Shown here: piece after piece, positions 1 through 7,014 of the stretch
Position numbering within the stretch: position 1 is the first letter of the stretch
Layout of the letters: the number at the start of each line of letters is the position of its first letter
Assembly (NCBI GenBank): GCA_003233535.1
Contig: QIMA01000259.1
Span: 1-8,074 of the forward strand
DNA from: Rhodanobacteraceae bacterium
GTDB lineage: Bacteria; Pseudomonadota; Gammaproteobacteria; Xanthomonadales; SZUA-5
DNA: 8,074 bases
Reading direction: 5' to 3'
The notes under the pieces: generated by a model
Database searches by the model: none
Told to the model about the DNA's origin: nothing
Seen by the model: the letters and a program-made list of their open reading frames with translations, nothing else
Translations under genes and position numbers: made by a program

Positions 1-1
1 G

Positions 2-109
2 CAGCTAGAGCTCAGCAGACTCTCGATTGACGACAAACACATCCGTGAAATTGCCGCAGCCCTGCAGGCTCAGGGCGCGGGTGGCGTAGCGTCCGCCAGC
101 GTCTCCTGA
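2..109 (+). CDS. possible C-terminal fragment of an unidentified protein
   Basis: An open frame enters from the left edge and stops at a TGA at 107-109, giving about 35 residues. The visible part (LSRLSIDDKHIREIAAAL, then AQGAGGVASASVS) has the charged/hydrophobic alternation of a terminal helix followed by a small-residue tail, which is why I do not dismiss it. If real, it converges on the transporter gene on the other strand and overlaps its 3' end by 40 bp. Only about 69 bases lie outside the transporter, so chance cannot be excluded. No family is recognisable from this piece. Confidence 0.3.
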   Translation, partial: QLELSRLSIDDKHIREIAAALQAQGAGGVASASVS

Positions 110-1392
110 GCCAAACCCAGGCGCAGCCCCAAGATTGCCCACACGGCTGCAACAGGCGCGGCAACCAGAGCGATCGCGCCGATGGACAGCCCGACCAGGG
201 CCATGCCGTGATACATCCAGCCGCTCACTAAGTCGCCTCCGCGATATACGGCGGCGTCAAGAAACGGTTTCGCTTTGTACTTGGACTGGCGATTGAGCAC
301 CGTCCACAGAATCTCTCGCGCAGGCTTGGTGAAGCCGTAACGTCCTGCTCGATAGAGCACTTGGATCACCACCAGCACTGCTAGCGTGGGATACAGGCCC
401 AAAGCCACGAAGCCGAAGGCGATTAATGCCGGTACTAGTGCCAGTGCAACGCCTACCCCGAGCCAGCGAATAATGTGCGCCGAAAGCCAGACCTGGCAGA
501 CGATGGTCAGCACGTTGACCACGATGTCGACGATGGCATAGAAGGACGTGCGCTCGCCGCGGTCGCTAAACGCATCGGCAACGAGATGAGCCTGCTGGAA
601 GTAGAGCATCGTCGACGCGAACGTCATCAGCGCGATAAATGCCGCAATGCCGAGTAGATAGGGTGAGGAAAACACCTCTTTCATTCCGCTCCAGGCGTTG
701 CCCTCGATGGGGCGCGCTGATTCTCCTTCGCCCTGCACGTCGCCAGTAGCAAAGCGCTGGTGCAGCACCCGGGCGCACCAGGACGCGATTTCCAGCGGCA
801 CGCAGGCAATCAGCAGCAGTGAGAATGTCGGCACCGACTCGGCCAGTATCGCCGTGACGCTCGAGCCGGCGATACCGCCGACGGAACTGCCGACGGCAAT
901 GAAGCCAAAAAGTCGGCGGGCCTGGGCGTTGCTGAAACAGTCGGCGAGCAGACCCCAGAAAACTGTCACGACAAACAGTGCGAAGACGCTGGTCCAGACA
1001 TAGAAGGTACGATCTATCCAAGCTCTAGAAGACTCGGGCAGGAACATCAGCGCGAGCCAAAATCCGATCAGACAAGCGATAAAAAAACGATTGCAAAGCG
1101 GCACGAATACGCTGCGCGACCAGCGCGAAGTGATCGCCGAATACAGCGGCACGGCGACCATCATGACGAAGAACACCGCCGTCCACAGTACCTGCAGATT
1201 GCCCCGATCCGCCGACGAGATTTCGTCGCGCACCGCGCGCAGTATGTAGTACGAGAACATGATGAAAAAGCCGTAGGCTGTAGCCCACATCAGCCCCTTC
1301 ACTTCGTTGTCGTCGCGAGTGTCAACCAGGGTCTTAATCAGTCTGCTGAGCAGGCAAAGGCGGTAGCTATTCGGCTGTTTGCGCTTAGGCAT
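70..1392 (-). CDS. MFS transporter, ATP:ADP antiporter-like (AAA/Npt-type) family
   Basis: This is an inner-membrane transporter of about 440 residues with roughly 12 hydrophobic segments. Numbered from the upstream TTG, they start near residues 40, 72, 103, 135, 165, 192, 248, 288, 315, 340, 385 and 405. Features I associate with bacterial MFS proteins resembling the nucleotide (ATP:ADP) translocases are the YYILRAVRDE motif after the first helix (53-62), VFWGLLADCFS (149-159), RLFGFIAVGSSVG (165-177), and the late cytoplasmic stretch with KPAREILWTV, KYKAK and AVYRGGD (361-392). Free-living bacteria often carry such proteins without proven nucleotide exchange, so the substrate is unknown. 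The frame can start at a TTG (1407) or an ATG (1392). I chose the ATG because neither has a convincing ribosome site and the five extra residues are not needed. A 150-bp gap separates it from the DUF805 gene upstream. The family is fairly sure; the substrate is not. Confidence 0.85.
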   Translation of the reverse strand: MPKRKQPNSYRLCLLSRLIKTLVDTRDDNEVKGLMWATAYGFFIMFSYYILRAVRDEISSADRGNLQVLWTAVFFVMMVAVPLYSAITSRWSRSVFVPLCNRFFIACLIGFWLALMFLPESSRAWIDRTFYVWTSVFALFVVTVFWGLLADCFSNAQARRLFGFIAVGSSVGGIAGSSVTAILAESVPTFSLLLIACVPLEIASWCARVLHQRFATGDVQGEGESARPIEGNAWSGMKEVFSSPYLLGIAAFIALMTFASTMLYFQQAHLVADAFSDRGERTSFYAIVDIVVNVLTIVCQVWLSAHIIRWLGVGVALALVPALIAFGFVALGLYPTLAVLVVIQVLYRAGRYGFTKPAREILWTVLNRQSKYKAKPFLDAAVYRGGDLVSGWMYHGMALVGLSIGAIALVAAPVAAVWAILGLRLGLAQETLADATPPAP

Positions 1393-1498
1393 TGCAAAGG
1401 GGTCCAAGGGAACCCCGTCACGCTATCGAAGAGACCATGTCTGAACAAGCGCTGCGCGGCTCGGTAGCTGCGTTTTGGTATGACTGGCAGCTCCGACG

Positions 1499-1524
1499 AT
1501 GGGCTTGGCCGCAACCAAGCCCAT
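1499..1524 (-). terminator. stem-loop after the DUF805 gene, possible terminator
   Basis: A perfect 10-bp inverted repeat (ATGGGCTTGG at 1499-1508, CCAAGCCCAT at 1515-1524) encloses a 6-base loop. It begins 17 bases past the stop codon of the DUF805 gene, where a terminator for that gene would sit. There is no T-run after it on either strand, so it is not a classical intrinsic terminator. It could instead stabilise a 3' end or act as an operator ahead of the transporter gene. Confidence 0.45.
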
Positions 1525-1541
1525 GACATTTCGAGTGAGCG

Positions 1542-1889
1542 CTAAGCGCCCTTTGGATTGGCGCCGTACTGATTGGAACCCGGTTGGCTATCCTGGGCGT
1601 AGAAGATCACCAGCACGATGAATCCGACAATTGGGACGAAACACATCAAGATCCACCAGCCTGCTCGGCCGGTGTCGTGCAGCCGACGGATAGCGACGCC
1701 GATGGCGGGCAGCAGTACGGCTAAACCGTAGAGTCCGCTCAGGACGGCCGGCAGACCGATCACGCCTTCAATCACGGACAGGCCAACGGTGACCCCGAGA
1801 TTTATGAGAACGAACATCCACAATTCTTTGCGACGAGAGCGTCCATCAAACACGGCGTATTGCTTAAGTACCTTGATATACCAATCCAT
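1542..1889 (-). CDS. DUF805 family small membrane protein (YhaH/YhaI-like)
   Basis: This 115-residue protein matches the usual layout and length of DUF805 membrane proteins. It has an amphipathic start (MDWYIKVLKQYAVFDGR, 1-17) and the basic GRSRRKELWMF motif at 16-26. Hydrophobic segments lie near 24-45, 50-66 and 78-98. The signature AIRRLHDTGRAGWW is at 66-79, and the tail (QPGSNQYGANPKG) follows the family pattern G-x-N-x-(Y/F)-G-x-(N/D)-P. The biochemical function of DUF805 proteins is not established. The ATG start is well supported by AGGAG five bases upstream. It lies alone between two transporter genes on the same strand, with a palindrome-rich gap upstream and a strong stem-loop downstream, so it is probably its own transcription unit. 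Confidence 0.93.
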   Translation of the reverse strand: MDWYIKVLKQYAVFDGRSRRKELWMFVLINLGVTVGLSVIEGVIGLPAVLSGLYGLAVLLPAIGVAIRRLHDTGRAGWWILMCFVPIVGFIVLVIFYAQDSQPGSNQYGANPKGA

Positions 1890-1928
1890 ATCGACTCCTG
1901 TTTTAGGTCACTGTCTGAGCGGAACCGT

Positions 1929-2030
1929 GCTGCCATGGCGGCAGCAACAGCTCGGCGATTAATCGTCTTAAGACTCCCCAACAACGGCGCGTGCAAGAGC
2001 GCCTGCTGGCTCCAGACGCGTCTGTAGACG
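1929..2030. promoter_or_regulatory. cluster of short palindromes upstream of the DUF805 gene
   Basis: The 259-bp gap between the permease stop and the DUF805 start contains several exact inverted repeats. They are GCTGCC/GGCAGC around a 5-base loop (1929-1945), CGATTAATCG (1956-1965), GTCTTAAGAC (1965-1974, sharing one base with the previous one), and GGCGC/GCGCC around 8 bases (1986-2003). CAGACGCGTCTG (2013-2024) and CGTCT-GT-AGACG (2019-2030) follow and overlap. Any one could occur by chance. The density suggests operators for the DUF805 promoter or RNA hairpins at the 3' end of the permease transcript. I see no convincing -35/-10 pair and no small gene here. Confidence 0.35.
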
Positions 2031-2148
2031 ACGTTCTGGGCGCTCAGCGATAAGCCTCTGACTCTATTAGCTACGAGGTTCGGTGCGGAGCAGGGACAGA
2101 TCAGTTGCCCACGTTCGTGTCGCGATTTGCGCTGTAGGCCAGGGTGCG

Positions 2149-4011
2149 TTAGTAAAAAACCCGCACCAAGAACACGCTCGCCAGCCAATAAAGCACAGTC
2201 AACGGAACGCCGGCACGAAGAAAATCCGAACCCTTGTAGCCGGCGGGTCCGGCGATCATCGCGGTCACTGCGTTGGTTGGTGTGAGGAAGTTGTTGGTGG
2301 CGGCGCAGGCGGCAATCAGCGCGTATGCGGTGGGATTGCCGTTCACCGCAAGCGCGATATTGACCGCCATCGGAATCATGATGATCGCGGCACCGACGTT
2401 GGACATCATCAGCGCCGCGATAGAGGTCAATGCAGCCAGCGCGAGTTGTACGCCCCATTCCGGCCAGCTGCCGATATAGCCTAGCGTGCCCTGCGCGACC
2501 CAGGCAGCCGTGCCGGTCGTGTCGACGGCCGAACCCAATGGAATCAGGCAGGCGAGCATGAATACCGTCTTCCAGCTGATCGCCTTGTAAGCCTCATCTG
2601 GACTGAGCACGCCGGTGATCAGCATGCCGGCCGCACCGGCAAACAGGGCCAACGTTACCGGTACGTGGCCGATCAGGGCCAAGCCGAATGCGAGGACGAA
2701 AAAGGTCGCGGCATGCAACAGCTTTTGCGGTCGCTGCTCGTCTTTGGGGTAATCGGTGATCACCACGAAGTCTTTTTCGTGGGCGTGCTCCATCAGGTCG
2801 CGCCAGGTGCTGTGAAAGACCAGACAGTCGCCAGCCTGCAGCTCGATTTCGCGAATGTCTTCACGCATCACCTCGTGTGCGCGTGTTACCGATAAGGGAC
2901 TGACGCCGAACCGTCGGCGCAGTCTGAGTTCACCGATCTGCTTGCCGATTAGTCGCGAGCCCGGCGGCACCACGGCTTCGGAGATACCCGAGCGAGCCGG
3001 ATTGAACAGCGCTTCCAACTGCACTAGGCGTGGTTCTAGCTTGCAGTTGTAGGCACCGGCGAAAGTCTGCAGCTGCTCGCGACTGCCGAGCATACCCAGG
3101 CGTGCTCCTCGACCAATGGCCTGATCGCCGGGCGGCGCCAGTCGCGCTTGTCCGGCATCCTGCAAGGCCAGAATGATCGGCACCCCGGGCAGGCTTTCCG
3201 CTTCCAGCACAGTGACGCCGATTAGCGGGCTGCCAGACTGAACTTCGAGCTCAAAAATTTCGCCACTAGAGCCGTATAGCTGCTCAAAGTAGGTCTCGGT
3301 GCGGCTCGGCGTAACCGATTGTTTGTCCGCTTCAGGGAGCAAGTACTTGCCAAAGAAGCGGAAGTACAGCAAGCCCAATACGAACAGACCCAACCCCACT
3401 GGGAATACCGAGAACAGCGGATAAGGCTGCAGAGTCTCAGCGCCTTGTGGCAAGTTGCGGTTGATGCTGGCGACTAGATCGTTGAGCAAGATCATCGGCG
3501 AGTTGCCAACCGTACTCATCTGCCCGCCAAGAATGATGCAAAAGCCCATCGGCATGAGCAGGTGTGAGAGCGGATAACCGGTACGCGAGGAAACCCGCGA
3601 GGCGACGGGTAGAAACAGCGCGGCGACCGCCGGATTCTGCATGAATGCGCTGAGTACGCCGGCGAAGGCGGACAAGGTCATGATCAGATGCGCTTCGCTG
3701 CCGTTGGACAGCTTCATGATCAGCTTCGCAGCGCTGTTCATTACGCCAGTGCGATCCAGGCCCGCGCCCAAGATCATCACCGCGACGATGGCCATGACCG
3801 CGTTCGATGCGAAGCCGGAGAACAGGATCTCTGGCGGCACTAATTCAGTTAGGCCGAGTACGACGAGGATCAATATTGCTGCTACGTCGGCGGGCAACCA
3901 CTCGCGCACAAACAGCAGCACCGTCCCTGCTAACAGGATCAGTACCAGCACGATGTCCGAGGTTAAGGCGATTGAGTCGTCCATGTCTGCGATGCCGCGG
4001 GCTTCATCCAC
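2149..4011 (-). CDS. SLC13/DASS family permease with two RCK_C (TrkA-C) domains
   Basis: This is an inner-membrane anion or dicarboxylate-type permease of 620 residues, the usual size for the RCK-containing branch of the family. An N-terminal membrane half (about 18-220) is followed by a soluble insert of two RCK_C-like domains (about 250-325 and 335-420) and a C-terminal membrane half (about 430-620). The second RCK_C shows its hallmark GSRLIGKQIGELRLRRRFGV at 351-370. Pore-type motifs are repeated in the two halves: QNPAVAALFLPVA (125-137) with STVGNSP (166-172), and SNVGAAIIMIPMA (537-549) with NNFLTPTNAV (573-582). Substrates in this group include sulfate, dicarboxylates and others, and the sequence does not decide between them. 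RCK_C domains usually bind small ligands that gate transport. The frame starts at GTG (4011) or at an in-frame ATG (3984). Neither has a strong ribosome site, and the residues between them add no recognisable element. The upstream 4024-4050 stretch is AT-rich and may hold the promoter. Confidence 0.92.
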   Translation of the reverse strand: MDEARGIADMDDSIALTSDIVLVLILLAGTVLLFVREWLPADVAAILILVVLGLTELVPPEILFSGFASNAVMAIVAVMILGAGLDRTGVMNSAAKLIMKLSNGSEAHLIMTLSAFAGVLSAFMQNPAVAALFLPVASRVSSRTGYPLSHLLMPMGFCIILGGQMSTVGNSPMILLNDLVASINRNLPQGAETLQPYPLFSVFPVGLGLFVLGLLYFRFFGKYLLPEADKQSVTPSRTETYFEQLYGSSGEIFELEVQSGSPLIGVTVLEAESLPGVPIILALQDAGQARLAPPGDQAIGRGARLGMLGSREQLQTFAGAYNCKLEPRLVQLEALFNPARSGISEAVVPPGSRLIGKQIGELRLRRRFGVSPLSVTRAHEVMREDIREIELQAGDCLVFHSTWRDLMEHAHEKDFVVITDYPKDEQRPQKLLHAATFFVLAFGLALIGHVPVTLALFAGAAGMLITGVLSPDEAYKAISWKTVFMLACLIPLGSAVDTTGTAAWVAQGTLGYIGSWPEWGVQLALAALTSIAALMMSNVGAAIIMIPMAVNIALAVNGNPTAYALIAACAATNNFLTPTNAVTAMIAGPAGYKGSDFLRAGVPLTVLYWLASVFLVRVFY

Positions 4012-4142
4012 GATGCCCCGAGGGTGAATATTAAACTTTCGTTAATAGATGTTTCCACCTAATCGAGGTGCCAATTCACGATTGGTTGGGTTTTTTGCCC
4101 ACTAATTGCCGCAGATTCCGAAGTATTGCCCGTAAGACCGCA

Positions 4143-4844
4143 TTAAGCGTCGATTTTTCGATAAAGCAAATCGCGCACTTCATGACCCAGCCGCTCGCCG
4201 CGTCGTTCGAAATGCGTTTCCGGACGTGACTCTGGGCGAGCGCTGTAAAGCTCGGGGGCGGACTGGTTTTGCAGCCGCGATTCGGCGGCGAGAACTTCGC
4301 TCATCCAGTCCGCATACGGTACCCAGTCGGTCGCCAAATGCAGCAAACCGCCCAGCTTTAATCGATCCACCAACAGGGCGACCAAGGGCGTTCGAATCAG
4401 CCGTCGCTTGCTGTGCTTTTTTTTGTGCCACGGATCGGGAAACCAGATCCGGATTTCACTCAGCGACTCAGGCGGGACCTTCGTTTGCAGAATCTCAACG
4501 GCATCGTGATTGAAGACGCGGATATTCTTGAGCTCGTGCTCCTCAATGCCTAGCAGCACCTGGCCCACGCCGGGGGCGTGCACCTCGATGCCAACGTAGT
4601 TCCGCTCAGGGTCAGTGCGCGCGCATTCGATCAGCGCGCGAGCATTGCCAAAGCCGATTTCCACCACGATGTCCGCCTCGCGATCGAACCATTGCTTGAT
4701 TGATGCGTCGACGGTCGGTTCCAGGCCAAAGGTCGGCCACATTTCTTTCAGCGCACGGGTTTGGCCGTGTGTGAGCCGCCCCTGACGCAGGACGTAGCTG
4801 CGAATGGGGCGCCGCTTGGAGGCAGGCTTAGTTTCGTCGCTCAA
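4143..4844 (-). CDS. trmB: tRNA (guanine-N7-)-methyltransferase
   Basis: TrmB is a cytoplasmic SAM-dependent enzyme that methylates N7 of guanosine 46 in the tRNA variable loop. The 233-residue length is normal (E. coli TrmB is about 239). Diagnostic stretches are [11 protein letters not shown] (15-25), the SAM-binding [13 protein letters not shown] (61-73), GIEVH (85-89), the catalytic/tRNA-contact motif [14 protein letters not shown] (135-148), ATDW (171-174) and the C-terminal [13 protein letters not shown] (209-221). The start is a TTG whose bases overlap the thiG stop (TTGA, 4841-4844). A GAGGG nine bases upstream, inside thiG, and the absence of a nearby in-frame ATG support this start and suggest translational coupling. 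The KKK codons form a run of eight adenines on the coding strand (4417-4424). Identification is essentially certain. Confidence 0.97.
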   Translation of the reverse strand: MSDETKPASKRRPIRSYVLRQGRLTHGQTRALKEMWPTFGLEPTVDASIKQWFDREADIVVEIGFGNARALIECARTDPERNYVGIEVHAPGVGQVLLGIEEHELKNIRVFNHDAVEILQTKVPPESLSEIRIWFPDPWHKKKHSKRRLIRTPLVALLVDRLKLGGLLHLATDWVPYADWMSEVLAAESRLQNQSAPELYSARPESRPETHFERRGERLGHEVRDLLYRKIDA

Positions 4845-5635
4845 CCGATGGTGCCCTCGATTGGTGAGCTTGCCGAAGCGAAGCGCTTCTTCGGAATGCG
4901 GCCGGCTAGAAAGGCCTCGCGGCCGGCCTCGATAGCCAGCGCCATGGCGCGGGCCATGCGCACCGGTTCACGGGCACCGGCAATCGCCGTGTTCATCAAT
5001 ACGCCATCGCAGCCCAGTTCCATGGCGACTGCGGCGTCAGATGCCGTGCCGACGCCTGCATCGACCAGAATCGGCACGCTGCGCTCTTCGATGATCGTCA
5101 GGAGGTTGTAGGGGTTGCGAATTCCTAAGCCAGAACCAATCGGCGCTGCCAGCGGCATCACCGCCACGCAGCCCAGCGCTGCAAAGTGCCGGGCCAGGAT
5201 CGGGTCGTCGTTGGTGTAAACCATCACCTCGAAGCCCTCAGCGACCAAGATCTCAGTGGCTTTGATCGTCGCGATGACGTCCGGTAGCAACGTTTTGGTG
5301 TCGGCCAAAACTTCCAGCTTCACCAGCGGATGGCCATCCAACAGTTCGCGGCCCAAACGCGCGGTGCGAACCGCATCCTCAACGTTAAAGCAGCCCGCGG
5401 TGTTGGGCAGGATGGTGTAGCGGTCGGGCGGCAGCACGTCGAGCAAGTTCGGCTCGCCTGGATTCTGGCCGATATTGCTGCGGCGAATGGCCACCGTGAC
5501 AATTTCTGCGCCGGCCGCTTCGGTGGCTTCTTTGGTTTCCTGCAAGTCTTTGAACTTGCCGGTGCCGGTGAGCAGGCGCGAGCGATAGCGGCGACCAGCT
5601 ATGACCAGTTCGTTGCCGCTTTGAGATTGCGCCAT
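4841..5635 (-). CDS. thiG: thiazole synthase (thiamine biosynthesis)
   Basis: ThiG condenses 1-deoxy-D-xylulose 5-phosphate, dehydroglycine and sulfur carried by ThiS thiocarboxylate into the thiazole phosphate of thiamine. The 264-residue length is normal. The TIM-barrel landmarks are present: LLTGTGKF (21-28), VTVAIRR (46-52), LPNTAGCFN (76-84), and VKLEVLAD (105-112), whose K106 matches the lysine that forms the Schiff base with the sugar phosphate. Further on come [39 protein letters not shown] and the C-terminal SSPIEGTIG. The ATG start has GGAG six bases upstream. It overlaps trmB by four bases. Unlike the common thiS-thiG-trmB order, no thiS precedes it; the gene upstream is a cupin regulator, and no TPP riboswitch fits in the 63-bp gap. 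The sulfur carrier must be supplied from elsewhere. Confidence 0.98.
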   Translation of the reverse strand: MAQSQSGNELVIAGRRYRSRLLTGTGKFKDLQETKEATEAAGAEIVTVAIRRSNIGQNPGEPNLLDVLPPDRYTILPNTAGCFNVEDAVRTARLGRELLDGHPLVKLEVLADTKTLLPDVIATIKATEILVAEGFEVMVYTNDDPILARHFAALGCVAVMPLAAPIGSGLGIRNPYNLLTIIEERSVPILVDAGVGTASDAAVAMELGCDGVLMNTAIAGAREPVRMARAMALAIEAGREAFLAGRIPKKRFASASSPIEGTIG

Positions 5636-5660
5636 GTTTCGCTCCAGCTCGATGGGAAGG

Positions 5661-5695
5661 GCGGCTAGTAGCCGCAGCGGGCAGCCAGTGGCTGC
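5661..5695. promoter_or_regulatory. tandem matched palindromes between the cupin gene and thiG
   Basis: Two perfect 15-bp inverted repeats, GCGGCTAGTAGCCGC (5661-5675) and GCAGCCAGTGGCTGC (5681-5695), have centres 20 bp apart, about two helical turns. They differ at four positions, and the four changes form two compensating pairs (positions 3/13 and 6/10 of each repeat), so both stay perfect. As RNA from the minus strand, each would form a 6-bp stem with the same ACU loop. This fits either a repeated operator for a dimeric regulator ahead of thiG or paired RNA hairpins that adjust expression between the two genes. No T-run follows, so a plain terminator is less likely. Confidence 0.5.
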
Positions 5696-5698
5696 GAG

Positions 5699-6205
5699 TC
5701 AGGCTGTGACGCTGGCGCGAAGTAACTCCACCGGCACATGGTGATCGCTGCTGCGCAGCATCATCACGCCGCCACCCTTGCTGCTGATCACGCCGTGGAT
5801 TGAGCCCTTCAGGCCGATCATGTAGTCGCCCGGCAGATACTGATCGTCGGCGTGACAGATGTCGCCTTCGATAATCAGACACTCTTCGTCTGCCCGATCA
5901 TGTTGATGGGCAGGCAGCTGCGCGCCCGGCTGCAGGCGCCACAGTGAGGTCAGGGCGCGCGTGGTCGAGTTGTGGTGTAGAATTCGGATTTCGACGCCCG
6001 GCATGACCTGTATCCAACGGCTATCTGCTGCTCGCTGCACCTGGATCTCGGGTTTCGCATCCGCCGTAATCGCCCTCGACAGACGCGCGGCCAATCGCCG
6101 CTCGATTCCCTCGGGTAACTCACAAGGCGCGACATCGTTCGCCAGCGCCGTAATGACATCGGCTGGCAAAACGCTGTAATTGGTAGCCACGGCGTTCTTA
6201 CTCAT
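5699..6205 (-). CDS. ChrR-like cupin protein, partner of the ECF sigma factor, without zinc anti-sigma domain
   Basis: The 168-residue cytoplasmic protein resembles the C-terminal cupin half of ChrR, the anti-sigma factor that releases its ECF sigma under singlet oxygen. The linker PEGIERRLAARLSRAI (31-46) matches the segment that normally joins the two ChrR domains, and a cupin fold follows (about 55-165). Likely metal ligands are H100, H102, E107 or E108, and H137 (in GSIHG). There is one more residue between the second His and the EE pair than in the pattern I expect. The N-terminal zinc-binding region (His plus C-x-x-C) of classical ChrR is missing: only about 30 residues precede the linker, with a single Cys (C28). 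The gene overlaps the sigma gene by 8 bp, implying coupled translation and a functional pair. It may act as an unconventional anti-sigma factor, a sensor, or a product with a different role. The cupin call is firm; the regulatory role is inferred from position. Confidence 0.82.
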   Translation of the reverse strand: MSKNAVATNYSVLPADVITALANDVAPCELPEGIERRLAARLSRAITADAKPEIQVQRAADSRWIQVMPGVEIRILHHNSTTRALTSLWRLQPGAQLPAHQHDRADEECLIIEGDICHADDQYLPGDYMIGLKGSIHGVISSKGGGVMMLRSSDHHVPVELLRASVTA

Positions 6206-6833
6206 CTTTGCTCAGCATCGGGCGCATTTGCAGCAATCCTCTACGAATCAGTGACTTGACCGTTCCGAGCGGTCGCTGCGTACGCTCGGTAATCTCTTGG
6301 TGGGTTAACCCTTCGAAGAACGCCATGAGCAACATCTGACGTTGTTCGAGCTTCAATTCGCTAAGCGCGCGCCGAATCCGACTTTGATCGTCGAAACAGC
6401 TCAGCCAGTTGTCCGGATTCTTTTCCTGCCCCTCATACGTGGCCAGATCGGCATCTGGATGCATGAGTGATTGACGACGCTTGCGCTTGCGCAACAGGTC
6501 GATAGACCGGCTCCAGGCTAGATTGTTCAACCATGCAGAGACTGTACCGCGAGAGGGGTTGAAGCGATCTGGATTGTGCCAAACCCAGAGCAAGACATCG
6601 TAAACGGTCTCCTCGGCGTCCTCGGCTGTTACCAAGATGCGTTTAGAGACGGCATAGAGATTGCTGAGGCAAGCCACGCGCAGCTCATCCAATGCCGCTT
6701 GTTCACCGTTGGCGATACGCTCTATGAGCTCAACCAAGGGGTCACGTGGTGTGCCTTCAGTGATCGATTTAGGCTGTTCTATAGGCAAACTGGCTGCGCT
6801 CATGTCGGTCATCGCTTGCTGTGTCGCTGCCAT
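6198..6833 (-). CDS. ECF-family RNA polymerase sigma factor
   Basis: This is an extracytoplasmic-function sigma factor with regions 2 and 4 only. Numbered from the upstream TTG, region 2 spans about 50-135 (DAEETVYDVLLWVWHNPDRF at 86-105, then AWLNNLAWSRSIDLLRKRKRR, which contains the -10 recognition part). Region 4 spans about 163-215 with the helix-turn-helix LTHQEITERTQRPLGTVKSL (190-209) that reads the -35 element. It looks closest to the SigK/RpoE-ChrR-like groups. The open frame reaches back to a TTG at 6875, but I place the start at the ATG at 6833 (211 residues), because GAGG lies five bases upstream and the extra 14 residues are unlike the family. Its 3' end overlaps the cupin gene by 8 bp, and it diverges from the DUF4331 gene. 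Autoregulation is likely for such pairs, but I could not identify a convincing promoter for it in the divergent gap. Confidence 0.93.
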   Translation of the reverse strand: MAATQQAMTDMSAASLPIEQPKSITEGTPRDPLVELIERIANGEQAALDELRVACLSNLYAVSKRILVTAEDAEETVYDVLLWVWHNPDRFNPSRGTVSAWLNNLAWSRSIDLLRKRKRRQSLMHPDADLATYEGQEKNPDNWLSCFDDQSRIRRALSELKLEQRQMLLMAFFEGLTHQEITERTQRPLGTVKSLIRRGLLQMRPMLSKDE

Positions 6834-6959
6834 CGATGCCTCGTGTGACCTGGTGCCGAAAGGCCTATTGTACAACCACCTTAAGCCCGCAAACGAGCCG
6901 CAAAACGCGCTTTCTTGTCGATGCGCAGAGTGTCATATAGACGGTACGGTACCGGACCT

Positions 6960-6987
6960 GCATCCATTGGTTACATTGATGCCGTAA
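6960..6987 (+). promoter_or_regulatory. candidate ECF-type promoter of the DUF4331 gene
   Basis: GCATCC (6960-6965), 16 bases, then CCGTAA (6982-6987) lies 27 bases ahead of the start codon at 7015. The pattern resembles, as I recall it, the SigK-type consensus CCATCC, 16-17 bases, CCGAAT. The spacing would put the transcript start near 6994 with a leader of about 20 bases that contains the ribosome site. Placement next to the ECF sigma gene makes it a reasonable target. It is a match by eye in a single site. Confidence 0.35.
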
Positions 6988-7003
6988 GCGAAGCATCTGC
7001 AAC

Positions 7004-7009
7004 GGGAGG
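7004..7009 (+). promoter_or_regulatory. ribosome binding site of the DUF4331 gene
   Basis: GGGAGG sits five bases before the ATG at 7015, a strong site that fixes this start and agrees with the signal peptide beginning directly at that methionine. Confidence 0.8.
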
Positions 7010-7014
7010 TATAG

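Noticed and set aside
566..1288. Minus-strand alternative frames within the transporter gene
   Set aside because: They are shifted readings of the transporter. The true frame carries the membrane segments and family motifs, so these do not indicate a frameshifted gene.
1802..2458. Minus-strand open frame of 218 codons spanning the DUF805-permease gap
   Set aside because: It overlaps the permease C-terminus and DUF805 N-terminus in a different frame, and its product is arginine-rich low-quality sequence without a domain. It is a frame shadow.
4071..4097. CCAAT/ATTGG repeat followed by GGG and six T residues as a plus-strand terminator
   Set aside because: The stem is only 5 bp and AT-rich, and no plus-strand gene ends here. 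For trmB on the minus strand the T-run is on the wrong side.
4618..4642. GCGCGC inverted repeat within trmB
   Set aside because: It lies wholly in well-conserved coding sequence and is explained by GC-rich codon use.
5636..5698. TPP riboswitch or thiS gene before thiG
   Set aside because: The gap is only 63 bp, with neither the conserved TPP-aptamer segments nor a frame ending in Gly-Gly.
6941..6955. GGTAC-G-GTACC repeat in the divergent gap as an operator
   Set aside because: The arms are only 5 bp and no second copy was found, so it is too weak to call. It lies close to the candidate promoter and could be revisited with comparative data.
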